64,000 bases of DNA from Annulohypoxylon bovei var. microspora (GCA_022836615.1 MU405281.1:1-64000), one strand, 5' to 3'; counted from the stretch's first letter, positions 47,684 through 59,987 are shown. Notes: generated by a model from the sequence alone, not told the origin. A program made the numbers and translations.

Positions 47684-48689
47684 CTGAGGACGAATCAACG
47701 ATTCCTCCGACCCAGCCAGTCGGTTACGTGATATCGTAAATATCCGCCGGAATACCCCTGGCCGAACTCGAGAAGACTGCTGAACCATTATATGTAAGTG
47801 AGAGATCATGATATGTGGAACTATTCTACCGTGCTAGGTACTGCGAGGAAATAAATGAGAATAAGGAATAATTATTACTGAGGATGGTTTGTTAAATGGT
47901 CCTGGCATATCATGAGCGGAATAAAAGATGAAAATGTATATACGATATGCTTAGTAGAGAGCATACAGATACGAAGCGGGGTCACATCCCAGACACAGAT
48001 CGTGTAAGTAGGTAGCAAACTGCTTAAGAAGAGTGATTGTGATTGTAGGTTGGACAAATATTAGAAATGACTACCTAGGTAGGTAGCCAAGACACAGATC
48101 ATATTAGACGTACAGAGAGGATTGCTAACGTCGAAGTATTTGACAATGAATAGGTCGGACATACTAAGGGATATATTCAACCCAATCTTTAGTGCTGGTG
48201 CTCTCGAACCACTTTAACCCAAGAGAAGACACGACAGACCCGAGGTTAGAAGTAGTGTTACCCTATCACGGAGGATAGAGAAATGATCCTCGAGGGGGCG
48301 TGACACAAGTGAGTTTGTTAAAAAATCGGATGATGCGCTTCTTAACGAAAGTACCAAAGGTTGACTTATATACGACCTTAGCGATTTGCTAGAAATAGAA
48401 TATAGAAGAATATTAATATTTCAAACTCCAATTAATCTACGCAGGTACCTTAAGTGGTACATATGACGCAGCAGGGATACCGGATGTCCAACAAACTTTT
48501 GGCAGCTAAAGCTGTCAGCTGAATCGGGTATAAGTAGGTACTTAGATACTTCAGTATATGTGGACATACATACCCGAAAGGGATGCTGTTGGAAAACCCC
48601 ACTTAATTGAGCGATGCACCCAATCAAAGCTGAAAGGGGAGCTAGCGCGGGGTGGGTGGGAAAAGGAGCTTTCGTGTGGCGTGGGGTGT
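47684..48689. other. Upstream region of ric8
   Basis: No gene. It holds the promoter region of ric8 and a GTAGGTAGC tract (about 48075); the right end approaches the diverged array unit. Confidence 0.5.
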
Positions 48690-49270
48690 GGCGCATTTTG
48701 TGGCTGAAATTCGGGGTTATTGTGTCCGCGGATGCGGGGACTTCACGTTAATATTAACGTGATTATTAATTAATTTACGTGAAATATTAACACGAGGTCC
48801 CCGTTGGGACGGGAACACACACCTCGATTTTGAAATCCGAAGTTTAACCGTAAACCGATGGTTCGATTCCCGGTCTTGTTCTTTTTTTACGCTCGCTATC
48901 AATTACTTTACCCTTTACACGCTGTTGCCCCGTACGCTGCCCCCCCGGCCCGCTCCGGCCCCGTACGTTCCTTATCCTCCCGTACGCTACCCTGCCCTCC
49001 CGTACCCTGCCCTCCCGCATGCTACCCTACCCTAGCCCCCCGTACGCTCCCTCCCCCGTACGCTCCGCCTCCGTATACCACCTTAATCCCCCGTACGTTA
49101 CCACCCCGGTACGCCACGGCCCCGTACGCTCAGCTACCTTAGCCCTCCGTACGTTATCCTACCCTGGCCCCCCTGTACGCTCCGGCCCCGTAAACTACCC
49201 TAATCCCCCGTACGCTGCCACCCCCGTATGCTGCCCTACCCTGGCCCCCCGTACGATACGTTACCCTTTC
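48690..49270 (+). repeat. Diverged array unit (U5): hairpin, B-box and CCCCGTACGCT array
   Basis: The left part holds an inverted copy of the unit head (ggttattgtg, complement of cacaataacc) and a large imperfect hairpin at 48737-48806 containing the 18-bp palindrome cacgttaatattaacgtg. Then comes GGTTCGATTC (48860-48869) followed by a T-run, and an array of CCCCGTACGCT steps (about 48930-49255). The order matches U4, but the array word has changed from CCACCCGT to CCCCGTACGCT. It ends 40-50 bp from the stop of the nuclease-like gene. Confidence 0.65.
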
Positions 49271-49312
49271 CTTATCTTTCAAACCGGTTGTAAATTTGAT
49301 TCAATAAGTGGT

Positions 49313-50668
49313 TCAAAAGGTGGTTAGCTTGGTGGTTGATGAGACGCTGTTCGTCGGCGGAGTAGATGTCGTTGACTTATCTAGGAACTCGTCCAAGTCT
49401 CTCTTAATCCTTTCTAATCTAGATGATCCTGCCCAATTGTGGATGTTGATTAGAATTCTCCAAAACCGGCTGAATCCGTCTAGGTCGTCCAAGGTGATGG
49501 TTGCGATCTTATACATGAGGTGATCCCTCAGCGGTCTTTTATATTTGGTAGCTTGGGCGTCCTTAGGCTGTTCTTCCGACCACATAACGTATATTTGTGC
49601 GATTTTACCGTTGATACCTACGCTGAAGACGGCATGATCATTACCGAGCATTTCTTCGACCATCTGCAAGCATACTGCTGAACCACCCATGCATTGGTTT
49701 GCAGCCTGCCATAAATTGCCGCTCATCGATTTGAATTCCACAAGCATGTAGGGCAAAAAAACCCCAGACCGATTACATATCATCTGACTTTCAAACTCTG
49801 ACAGATTGTCGTCGATTAATCTCGGGAATGTGGTAGTAGCATATCCGTAAAGGAGGTCAGGAATAGGCTTTGCGACAGAAGGCATTGCTAACAGATTGGT
49901 CATAGTCGACACCGTGAACGATTGACAACTGACTTCAACAAGCGATTCGAAATTAGGCGACTGCAGCTCCATCCATTCGAAATTGAGAGGAGCAATCTTC
50001 ATACAAATCTTCTTCTTGGTCTCCTCTTCGATGAAGTAAATTTGGGGTGCGAATAGTGTCTTGTAGAAGGACCGGAAGCGCTGTTTCAGTTGGGCATCAT
50101 TTGGATACGCTAATTCGTGTGATACGTTTGGTAGACAAGAGACTTGAAGTATTTCGTCGGTAAGCTTTTGGACCCAGTCAGGGAGTTGCCATTGTCCATC
50201 TACCATTCGAATCCCTTTTGGGTGAAGATGTCTGACTCGATATGTGGGAGAAGAGGTTATACTATCGTGGGTTGATTTTGAAACGTCAGTGGTGAAAGAA
50301 GCTGGGTGTGTAGACGCCATTGCAAGGAACTCTTTCGTAGATTCAGGGATAGATTTTACTTCGTTTATATCTTCTTGTGTATTAGACTCGATATTAGATC
50401 CGAGCCAGTTTGTTAGATAGGTTCCGTGATCTGTTCCGTGATCTGTTCCGTGATCTTCGATAAACCCGTTAAGTTTGGTATTGGGATCAGTTTTCTTGGA
50501 TGCGAGGCGATTACGACAACGAGACCTTTGTTTTTTTGCAGGCTGTTTATTGCGACAGAATGCAGCGTCAAATTGGCGTTTCCTAGATCGCGAAGACCCA
50601 GATGAATTGTTTTCAGCGTTTTCAGAGGGTTTAGGTGACTCTCTAAGTGAGAGATCTCGAGAAATCAT
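49313..50668 (-). CDS. PD-(D/E)XK nuclease-like protein, intact, 451 aa
   Basis: Single exon, ATG 50668. The N-terminus is Ser/basic with a possible nuclear signal (KKQRSRCRNR) and a DHGT triplet repeat (residues 73-83) encoded by a 12-bp tandem repeat. The conserved core begins at KGIRMVDGQWQLPDWV. Pro270-Asp271 (IPDLLYGY) and E311-F-K313 (YMLVEFKS) supply the PD...E-x-K residues expected for a metal-dependent nuclease fold. LINIHNW (residues 406-412) near the end is shared with the two interrupted paralogues at 5.5-8.7 kb. Such proteins are common and functionally uncharacterised in Sordariomycetes. Position between U5 and a pogo-type MITE suggests association with mobile DNA. Confidence 0.75.
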   Translation of the reverse strand: MISRDLSLRESPKPSENAENNSSGSSRSRKRQFDAAFCRNKQPAKKQRSRCRNRLASKKTDPNTKLNGFIEDHGTDHGTDHGTYLTNWLGSNIESNTQEDINEVKSIPESTKEFLAMASTHPASFTTDVSKSTHDSITSSPTYRVRHLHPKGIRMVDGQWQLPDWVQKLTDEILQVSCLPNVSHELAYPNDAQLKQRFRSFYKTLFAPQIYFIEEETKKKICMKIAPLNFEWMELQSPNFESLVEVSCQSFTVSTMTNLLAMPSVAKPIPDLLYGYATTTFPRLIDDNLSEFESQMICNRSGVFLPYMLVEFKSMSGNLWQAANQCMGGSAVCLQMVEEMLGNDHAVFSVGINGKIAQIYVMWSEEQPKDAQATKYKRPLRDHLMYKIATITLDDLDGFSRFWRILINIHNWAGSSRLERIKRDLDEFLDKSTTSTPPTNSVSSTTKLTTF

Positions 50669-51069
50669 CGTGGGAGCTGGGTATGGGGGGCAATACAGTA
50701 TTAGGAAAAGTTGATAGATGCCTTATAACGACGGCCTGATATCTCCCTCGAAAAGAACATGAGAAACAATGGTCGAGATATTTCCTAGTACTTAGTTATA
50801 CATAGTAATTACTATTAGAACAAAGGTATCTTTCTAGGACTCGGGGAACAAGGCTTTGTATTCGGACGAGGATGACGATGTAATTGAAACTAAACTTATT
50901 ATTATTATAAATAATATTATGTTAATATAAAAGGCTACTTTCATTTTATTATATGGAAGCTATTGCAAAAACACATGTATCGGGTAATCTTCGGCTATTT
51001 TGCTAATTACCTGCCGTTTTGCTAGTACTAATATGTACCTATGTAGGTACATAGGTACCTGCACTAATA
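50669..51069. other. Spacer before the MITE
   Basis: AT-rich, non-coding. A nested palindrome of TACCTATGTAGGTACATAGG type lies at about 51035-51060. Confidence 0.55.
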
Positions 51070-51451
51070 CAGTAAAACCTGTCCATAACGATTGCCAAGA
51101 AACACAGCACTGGGATCGTTATAGGGAGGTATCGTTCTGAAAAGTAATTTACTTTGGGACGATATTTCCCAAACGGGTAAGGCTCACAAGTGCACGGGCT
51201 GGAAATGTCCTAAGCTAAACTAAAGTGGGTACCATAAGGTCTAAAATGTATTAATTCTTCCCAAATAGGAAGGATTTTCATGATTTTTTAACTTTCTATA
51301 ACGATCTTGGTGGTGACTAATCAAAGGGTTAACGATATTCGTTATAGTAAAATTATTGTTATTTCTCATACAAAATTCAGATGTACAGCAAAATAAATCG
51401 TTATATCAAGGTATCGTTATGTAGTAGCATCGTTATGGACAGGGTTTACTG
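51070..51451 (+). mobile_element. pogo-type MITE, well preserved copy (382 bp)
   Basis: Terminal inverted repeats CAGTAAAACCTGTCCATAAC and GTTATGGACAGGGTTTACTG, flanked by TA on each side (51068-51069 and 51452-51453). Internal sequence has several further ATCGTTAT motifs and no reading frame. Termini and TA target are those of pogo/Tigger-like Tc1-mariner elements. The sister copy at 2341-2723 is in the opposite orientation and RIP-mutated. Confidence 0.9.
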
Positions 51452-51941
51452 TAGGTAGGTACCTAAGTTTAAGGTTGTTTCGTGAATCACTGAATCACCA
51501 GCCACACGAGATTTGAAGCGTTAAAGGTGCGGGGACAAGTGGGGATAATACCTAGCACACTATTAATGGTCCGGCTTAGAAGCTTAAGTGGAGGTCCAAG
51601 CGTATCGCGTCAATCTGGCGGAACTTCGCGAAAAAGGCTGGTCGCGTCGCGTTTTTTTTTTTTTTCATTAGTTACTCTTTTTCTAATACTTACCTACCTT
51701 AATCAGGGGGCCGATGTCTTAGTTACCTACTACGACATTGTCACATCTGAAGTGTCTGGCGGGAAATAGCTCTTCGATCTTTTTGTTCTAATCGTCCGTT
51801 CTCTTTTTTTTATTCAACCATTCATTCATCGGGGTCTTCGGTTTTCAATTGAGATTGATTCATGTTTGCTCGATCGTATATCACAGTATCCGGGTTTCTG
51901 GATTCTTCTTCTCGTGGTGGGAGTTGTTGGCTGGAGCAGCC
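51452..51941. other. Upstream region of Rif1
   Basis: Promoter and 5' UTR; contains a T-run at about 51651-51665. A long frame is open upstream of the Rif1 ATG but lacks an ATG start. Confidence 0.5.
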
Positions 51942-54900
51942 ATGGTATCACAAGTAGCATCGATTCCAAGAAGTTTGGAATCTTTACCTGCGAGACCTCC
52001 GACGCCGCCGCGAGAGAAGAAACAAGACGTCCTTTCATCGTCAAACCAAATCCTCTCTAGTCAACCTATCGATACCCGATTAAACCTCCACACACCTCCA
52101 AACTACTCTCCAGATACCGTCGATACTTCTAACGTTAGCTCCCGAAGATCAAGAAAGAAGGTCGGATTCTTAGCGCAAGCCGAGTATCGCGAAGCTCCAA
52201 ATTATGCCAATAAGGAAAATGTTCGGAAACAAGCTACGCCCACCTCCGCTCTCTCGTCAGCAGTTTCTATCAAACCTATCAAGTCCATCTTGAAACAAAG
52301 TTCAAGCCCGATACTTCGTAACTCGCTAGACCTCTCAGCCTTCGGCGACGAGGGAACTGGGCAGATTAACATCGTCACCATGTTAGATTCCACCATCAAG
52401 CAACTAGCCGGAGCGGATCGAGAGTCCAAGATTGATGCGTATACGATGCTAGCGCGGGCGTTGAAAACGTCGAATAATTTACCCGACCGAATCGCCCTTC
52501 AGGACAAGATGAGCTTGTTCATGCAGTTCATACAACGAGATGTCACCACGAAGGGTCCGAACGGAACCATCGATTCGTCTATGGTAAACCACTCCCTCAC
52601 ACTTCTCTGCACCTTTTTTCATTTTCCCGCTATCGCCTCGACAATATCATCAGACTTCGGCATCTTTATCATCGACCACTCCATCAAATCCTTCGATGAC
52701 CCAGCTGTACCCAAGGACGTGATTCGGCATCTGATGCAAGTTGTGGCCTCCCAATATTTCTCGGGGAAAGTTATGACGGCGGACCGTGTTGGTCGTTTAG
52801 TAAACACTCTCCATAAGATCGAAGAGCATATCAAAGGGAAGAGCATCATCATGTCTCGCATCTTGATATATCGAAGATTAATCAAGCAGGCGAAATCTCA
52901 CATGGCCACACATTCGGACTGGCTTCTAGATTTATTCACCGACATGCTTAGTAGTCTGAAGGAGATCCGAGCCTCTGCCATCGCACTGGGACTAGAGGCT
53001 AGTTTCACAATCGGCAAGGAAAAGCAACTGTCCAGAAGAGTCATGGAAATACTTCAGTTGCAGGTCGAGGAGACCCAGTACATCGAGTATTACATCGAGA
53101 GATTGATGAACATGACGAAGGATAAACTCGAATCAGCCTCTGTCCCCCAAGTTTGGAGCGTCGTCATCCTTCTCCTTAGATGTCCAGTCGACAGGTGGGA
53201 GTTTTTCAGTCCGTGGTTAGAAATTATCCAACGTTGCTTCAACAGCGGAGACTACCACACCAGACTTGAAGCCAACTATGCGTGGAATCGCCTAGTCTAC
53301 TCCCTGCATTTCAACGAGTCCTCGTTTTCGAAGACCATCGCGACTGTTTGTCAACCCTTCCTCAGTCAGTTGAGGAGGAAGGGCGGGAACAAGCAGTTAG
53401 AGGAGCTACGGAAAGTGGTTGTAGCTGGCGTATGCAACCTCTACTACTATGCCTTCGGTCCGAACCTAAGTACAGCACGGATCGAAAGTTACTGGGACGC
53501 GTGCGTTCGTCCTTTGGTCCTACGGTTAACTCCTCTTGAGGTAGACGGCAAGACCATGGAGAAGACTGCGCTTATCTCCTCCGATAATCTGACTCAATCT
53601 ATCTTGATATTGACTAGCCTTTTTAATTCGTCTACACCTCGATTATGGAAAGAAGATCGAGTTGCCGAGAGTACCTTGGTCAAGCCGAACGAATTGCCCG
53701 CGTTAGATCCGAAATGGGTTAGGCGAAACGCACCGAGGGTATTTGTCGTCGTCGAGCCTATCATAGAAAACACCTTTCTAGATCTTGCGAACCCGGAATC
53801 ACCCTCCCACCAGCTGTGGCGCACTCTTGTCGGTGCCGTAGCGTCTGCCGCATCTAAGGAGGTCAAGGTGTCCTCCGAGACGGCTACCTTCATGGCACAC
53901 TCTTTCAGCACGCTGGCTCTGATATGGTCTAGGGGACTTAATCAACCAGATGTCGAGCCCGATTCTCAGCAAAGATTCTTGGACGCAACACAAGCATATG
54001 TCTCAACAATGACGGAGTCTCTGGGCCTATTACCTTTCACCGAGAAGCTACTCTCCTTAAACCAGCAAAACTCATTCAAGCTAGTCGCTACACCTTCGAG
54101 CCGTCCAGGAAAGGGTCAGGCTCTTGCACGAACTCCTCTTCACCATTTGTTTTCTATGCTCTCTACGATACCTCCAGGGATTCCGGACAATGATGGGTTG
54201 CTAAACTTAATTAGGGTTTGTTTCGACCCCTTCATAATCTCCCGATCCTCTTCTCATGCAAAGACCGACCTGGCACGAGAATTAATGCAGACATTACCGG
54301 TAGATGTCCCCTGTCCTTATGGACCATGGGTCTTTATATCCGATATTCTCTCTCTATCTCTAGAAAGCAGCCAGTCTAGCTACCAGACTACAGCTTCCGG
54401 GAGCCAACCAACGACGATAGGCCACGAATACCGTGAGATTGTCAAGCATCTAGAAAGGGGCATTAAATCTACACCTGGTCTACCTTGGGAACAATGGCAT
54501 ACTCTTTTCCAGTTATTGGTGACGCGAGTCACTTCTGAAGCAGGCGAGGCCGGATGCGCTATCGCAGTAGTGGAACCATTAGCTAAGAGCCTTTTGGAGT
54601 CTTATTCAACTACGGAAGACGCAATGCCACATAACATATTAAAGACTAGTGTCGAGTTAGTAGCCACCGCAAGACAACCTCGGGATCGACAGGCACTCGA
54701 TGCCGCTCGACGACGTCTATGGGGGACGTCTATTGCCGGACCACGATCTACTTCATTTGATCCCTTCGACAACCTTTACCGTCTCATAAACCACACCCTT
54801 GAAATCTCGTATATCCATGTCTCACAATATGACCAAAACGAGACCGTGGTATCTTTACTCACGGAGGTCTCTAACTTCATAACGCGCTGTAGTCCCTCGC

Positions 54901-57367
54901 TCGTCTTGAAATCGCTACTTCTCATACAACATGGTATCAGTCTCTGGATCCAAGACGCCAATGCTCAGTACGGCAGTAAACAATCCTCAATGGTGTGTGA
55001 AGCTGTAAGTCCCGCTTTCTTTTATACGCCCTTTCAAAGTTCTCTCTAATGATGTATTAGGTTAAAACCCTTTGGCATCAAGTCTGCAGCTTGCTTTTAG
55101 ACACAGATTCGCTTAGCAGCTTAGAACTTGACACCGTCGAGGAACTGCTCTGCTCCGCCTTCCAGAGTAAACATAGGGATATTGTCAACGACGTCTCGGC
55201 CATGTGGAACCGTATTTTTGAACAAGTCGAAGAGATCCAATACCCGGAAAAGCTCAAGGAAGTACTTATTTCCATTCACGCCTACGTCGATATTGTGCTT
55301 CCCGGTCTAGATCTTTCAATCTACGAACCTACCGGACAAGAGCCGGCGTTCATTGAATCCCAGGATGACTCAGAGATACCGAAGCCATCTTTAGATGAGG
55401 AGAACCTGCGAAGAACACCTCCAATAGAAGGGCCATCTTCTAGACAATCTGCTACCCCCGGATCTGTCCAGCTTTCGCTGCCCAGCAATCGCCGACCGAA
55501 TACTACTCCTAATACTTCTCGGCCCAGATCAACTAAACAAAGCACAACCCCTAAGCTACGGCATAATGATTCTCAAATTCAATTCGCACCAATCGAATCA
55601 TCTTCACCCGGCCAAAACGTGGAATCTCAGGTGTTGACAGATCGTCAGAGAGAAGTCCGCGAGCGACAGCGAGAAAATGCTGCAATATTCCCTCAGATCC
55701 GATCTAGCGTAGAGAAGCGAAAGTCGCCTCGTTCAACCACACAGCACCAGAAGCAAGGCCAGGACCCGGTGAACTTCCTCCAACAGACGCGGGCTGCCAC
55801 TCCTGAGCCTAACCGTGACCTCGAGGATTACGTATCTTCCACACCGACACCGCGGCGTGGACAAGCTGCCATCGTTGACGACGATCACGAGATGATTGAC
55901 GATGTCCCATCATCGCCACCAGAGCCCCGCCGCAACCTCCTCGAGGAAATGAGACCACTGTCTAGGAATAGTGGCATGTTCCAAGAATTCCCACTATCGT
56001 CTTCGCCCATCTCTGGATCTCCAGTGCCAAAACGACGGCCGATACTTGTCAGCAAAGCCCGTGTAGGACAGGAAGATGTAGAGATGGACCAAGATGATAA
56101 TGAGGAAACATCACATCATGATGAGCAAGAAGAAACACCGAAGCCCAAACCAATTGTTTCTGGAGGCGTGAAGGATGACGAGCTAGAAGAAATCGATGCC
56201 CCAGGGCCGTCAACGCCACGAAGAACTCGATCAATGGGCAAGGGGCTAGAGTCATCACCCCGATCCGACCGCGAGGTATTTGTGGACGCTCTCACCAGCC
56301 CGGTTCGCCAAACGCCCCGTACTCTTCGCAGCAATGCCGCGGCGAAGAAACAAGCCGCGGAAAACACGACCTCTTCATCTCAGCCCAAAGATGGCTCTTT
56401 CGAACTTAGTGATGGGGAAGAGCGAAGCTTTGCCCGTCTAGTCGTCGAGCTTGACTCTAGGAAATGCAGCTCGCAACCCGGGGCCAACACAGAATCGCCA
56501 GAGAAACGAAGAAAGGTGGAAAAATCGGCTGCAGAATGCATTACGGTGGAATCGGAGTCTAGAAGATTACGCAGCCAATCTAAGAAGGACGAAGATAGTA
56601 GCCAATCCTCATCGGTCGCTCCTTCGTCATCCGCGGAGATAGAGACCCCTCGATCATCAAGCAAAAGATCTAAGAGGAAGAGAAAGCGACAAACAGAGAA
56701 GAGCCAGGAACCTAGCAGCAGCCACAAAAAACGGAGACATCGAAAACAAGTCGAAGCGGAAGCGGAGGAGGCAGCAGGCGCAGGCGCAGAATTGGTGCCT
56801 AACAGCCATATATCAGAAGACAATGCTATGCACGCAGATAAGATTGCTGTGGCGGCGGAGGATATAGAATTAGACACGGACTTATCTTTCAGCGAAGTAC
56901 AAGAACCCACATCTTCAGAACCAGCTTGGCAAGACCAGCAAGATCAACAAGACTCGTCGCCCGTGAGCTTCGACGACAGCCTCATAGAGCGCGAGTCTGA
57001 TACGGAAGCGGTTAATCTGCAAATAATCACCGAAGCATCTCAGCAATCGGAACTCGAACCTATTCCCGCCGAAATATTATATGACGACATGCCGGTCGTT
57101 GACGCAGACACCGAGATGATAAACCAGACAGAGGAGGTTGAGGAACCTGTGGAAGAAGTAGCTCAGATGACGACGGAACGGTCTTATCACGCTGAGGAGC
57201 CAGTAGCTGAGAAGACCAAGGCAGAACAAATCATAGATGCCCTGAGGGGTGGTCTCGAGGGTCTTCGAACGGCAATGTTGACCCGAGATGAGGTAAATAA
57301 GATCGAGGATATGTTCTTCGACATCAAGAAGGAGTTATACCAGGCGGAAAGCCGAAGCCGACGTTAG
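51942..57367 (+). CDS. rif1: Rif1 telomere/replication-timing factor, 1789 aa
   Basis: Exon 1 is 51942-55004; a 56-nt intron (GTAAGT...ATTAG); exon 2 55061-57367. ATG 51942 gives the fungal N-terminus SLESLPARPPTPPREKK. Two protein-phosphatase-1 docking motifs are visible: KVGF (residues 73-76, RVxF type) and SILK (115-118). The Rif1_N helical-repeat domain follows (ESKIDAYTMLARALK to about residue 900). The C-terminal third is disordered, acidic and basic by turns, with KRSKRKRKRQ as a likely nuclear signal, and a helical end (KAEQIIDALRGGLEGLRTAML). By homology it recruits PP1 to restrain DDK-driven origin firing and acts at telomeres and breaks. Length is normal for the family. Confidence 0.9.
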
Positions 57368-58784
57368 GTTGCATGAGGGGGAAAATGGTATACAAACACA
57401 TGACTGGAAGGGAATGACTTAATTAGTTCCTACTTGTTGGACCGAACCGGTTTATGACGATGGGCATTGGCATGGAGTTATGGGCGAGGTAGAACGGCTG
57501 TCTACGTGAATCGAATTCATTTATATTATATCCATTTTTCTCATATTGCCTATTGCCTAGGTGCCTAGGTATTGCCCATTGTCTATGTGATATGCGTGCT
57601 ATCCGCGGATCTATACCTTTGGTAGGTAGGTACCTACCTAAGCATGTATGCTATTATATACGAGTGTTCGTTCATGTATATATATATATATATATATAGA
57701 TCGTCGTCTCTGATGTCAAAAATTTCAAGGCTGCTTGATCGTCTTGATCACCATCGCCAACACACCCTCCTGGCCAAAAAAGACGCTTCTGACCGTAAGT
57801 TTCTTACGTACTACATAGAAAATGACGCAGAGACACAGAATCAGCAAAATCACTCAGGCTGCCACGGCACATTCATCCGCCAAATACCTACCTATCATGT
57901 TGAAAGGTAGTTCTTGTCAAAGTGTCAGGTGAGATCACATGAAGCTATGTACCTAGGTAACATCAACAACATCAGATAGATGAGGTAAGCGCGAATAACA
58001 ACGCACCTGAAGTAAGGAATTTTCGGGAAATATTCCTTCTATTGGGAGTTCTCCGATTAGGTGCCGACTTCCCATAGGCACATCTACCTGTGTAAGAAGG
58101 TAGCTGCAGGCAGGCAGGCAGGAGGAGGGGAGAAGATAGACGTTTCAGGTTATGCGGTGCTACTACAAAGTATACGAATGTATCGTTATACTCCACCACA
58201 ATGTGTACCTTCTCTGCCTCTTTCTAACGGATCTATAAGCTAAGTACCTTATTAGGTGGCTCTCCCTCGGTTGGAGCTAGGGACCGACCGAACCTCAAAC
58301 CTCTAGACTTTTTAGATATCCACCCGTCTCCAAAAGTATCAGGCTCTACTTGATTTCTTTCGTTTCCGGATTTCAAACAAAATTCTTTGTCACTGTTCAG
58401 TTTGATCGTTTTCTGTTTCTCAAGCAAAGACCAACCTGAAACTTCGGGTCAATCAACCAACCGTTCCTGCCTTGATCGCCGCTTAATATACCTACCCACA
58501 TAGAAGGAACGTTGGGTTATAGGGCAGTGCGATTACCCCACCAACAAGACCCAGGAGTACGGAATACTATTTACTTTATCACTCGTACCCCGCCATACCA
58601 TCCAGACCATTTGAACCTTACCATACATACTGCTACCTTCCTTGTCCTATTTGCTTCTTGACATCACCGCCTCCTAACCAAACTATCCTAACGGCCCTAA
58701 CTGTTACCTACACAACCACTTTCTCGTCGATTGAGCCCGACCTAATTTAACTTCCTAAACTTTCCAACTGACTAGAACAATCGC
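57368..58784. other. Intergenic, about 1.4 kb
   Basis: Contains a GTAGGTAGGTACCTACC palindrome (about 57621-57640), a TA microsatellite (about 57677-57698) and a gcag/gcagg run (about 58105-58124). No gene; it includes the promoter of the downstream epimerase gene. Confidence 0.6.
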
Positions 58785-58820
58785 CTAGCGACTAGCGACT
58801 AGCAACTAGCAACTAGCAAC
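58785..58820 (+). repeat. Heptamer tandem repeat in the 5' leader
   Basis: Five copies of actagcR (actagcg twice, actagca three times, the first one truncated) run directly into the start ATG at 58822, leaving only acg between. It lies in the 5' UTR of the glucose-6-phosphate epimerase gene, so copy-number change would alter leader length without touching the protein. Confidence 0.8.
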
Positions 58821-58821
58821 G

Positions 58822-59987
58822 ATGGTTGACAGACGAAACAAACCGTCGGCGCTGGCCACCACTCCGGGTCTCCCTCCTCAGCCTCAGGTTAACTTCTCTC
58901 ATGGCAATTCTCGCGTAACTGCTGTCCTGCCTGCCGGCGAGAGCGTCGAGGTCTTACTCTACGGCGCTACCGTCATTAGCTGGAAGAATCGCTTCGGAAT
59001 CGAGAAGCTCTGGGTATCCGACGCCGCCAAGCTTGACGGATCCAAGGCCGTGCGAGGTGGAATTCCTCTCGTGTTTCCTGTAAGCTACCCCTCCTCTTTG
59101 TCTATATATTTTGTATCTCGATTGGCAAATGACATGACGCAATTTCATACCTATCAGCTACGACATCGATAGCGATGATGAAGAACTAGCTAACGCTATC
59201 TGATTGATCCGTAGGTATTCGGCACAGCTCCGGACCATGCCGCGACTTCGAAATTACCGCAGCACGGCTTCGCGCGCAACTCGCGATGGGAGTTCCTGGG
59301 CAAGTCGAGTTCTGAGTCGGCCAGCCCATCCGACATCTCCGTCAAGCTAGACTTCGGCCTCTCATCCGCGACCCTCGAAGACCAGGTTAAGAGCCTGTGG
59401 CCTTTCACCTTCTCTATCATCTACAGCGTCACATTGACTCCGGAAAACCTGAGCACGAGCATCGTCGTTACTAATGACGGCAATCAGCCCTTCGAGTTCC
59501 AGACTCTGATGCACACCTATCTACGAGTCGAGGTACGTCTATACTACGTTTGATTTTTGACATGGAACATCAATGGTGAGGACAGCTGGCTGATCATTCT
59601 TGCGCCGAGTAGGATATCTCAAAGATTCAGGTGACAGGACTTGAGGAGTCGGACTATGTCGACAAGGTGGATGCTGCCAAGGAGAAGAAGCAGTCAGGCG
59701 CCGTTACCATCGCGGGCGAGGTAGACCGAGTCTACACCCCGGCTAAGGGTCCCTCGAGTCCGGTAGTCGTCTCGGAGGATGGTGAAGCGGTTTTCAGCAT
59801 CGTCAGGGACAACCTTAAGGATGTTGTGGTCTGGAACCCGTGGACGGACAAGGCGGCAGGTATGGGCGATTTCGAGCCCAAGGACGGCTTTAAGAACATG
59901 ATCTGTATTGAAGCCGGTTCTGTTAACGGTTGGATTACGCTCGATCCTAGCGACGCGTTCGAGGGTGCCCAGACGATTTCCGACTGA
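58822..59987 (+). CDS. Glucose-6-phosphate 1-epimerase (aldose-1-epimerase family), 316 aa
   Basis: Exons 58822-59079, 59215-59532 and 59613-59987; introns of 135 and 80 nt starting GTAAGC and GTACGT, phase 0. Family blocks: GATVISWKN, KAVRGGIPLVFPVFG, LPQHGFARNSRWEF, LMHTYLRV, DRVYTP and WNPWTDKA. By comparison with yeast YMR099C the likely catalytic residues are His103 or His186 (the second more likely) and Glu292 in CIEAGS. It interconverts alpha and beta anomers of hexose-6-phosphates, feeding glycolysis and the pentose phosphate pathway; cytosolic. Confidence 0.93.

Noticed and set aside
48744..48761. A rolling-circle origin of the ssDNA-virus type because of TTAATATTAA in a hairpin
   Set aside because: The nonanucleotide TAATATTAC is not matched, the palindrome is perfect rather than looped, and no Rep-like gene is present.
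48860..48869. A genuine tRNA gene at the GGTTCGATTC sites
   Set aside because: The T-stem around the loop does not pair in any of the copies and no acceptor or anticodon stem can be drawn; only the B-box-like word remains.
51849..51941. An N-terminal extension of Rif1
   Set aside because: The extension has no ATG; the first ATG gives the usual fungal Rif1 N-terminus.
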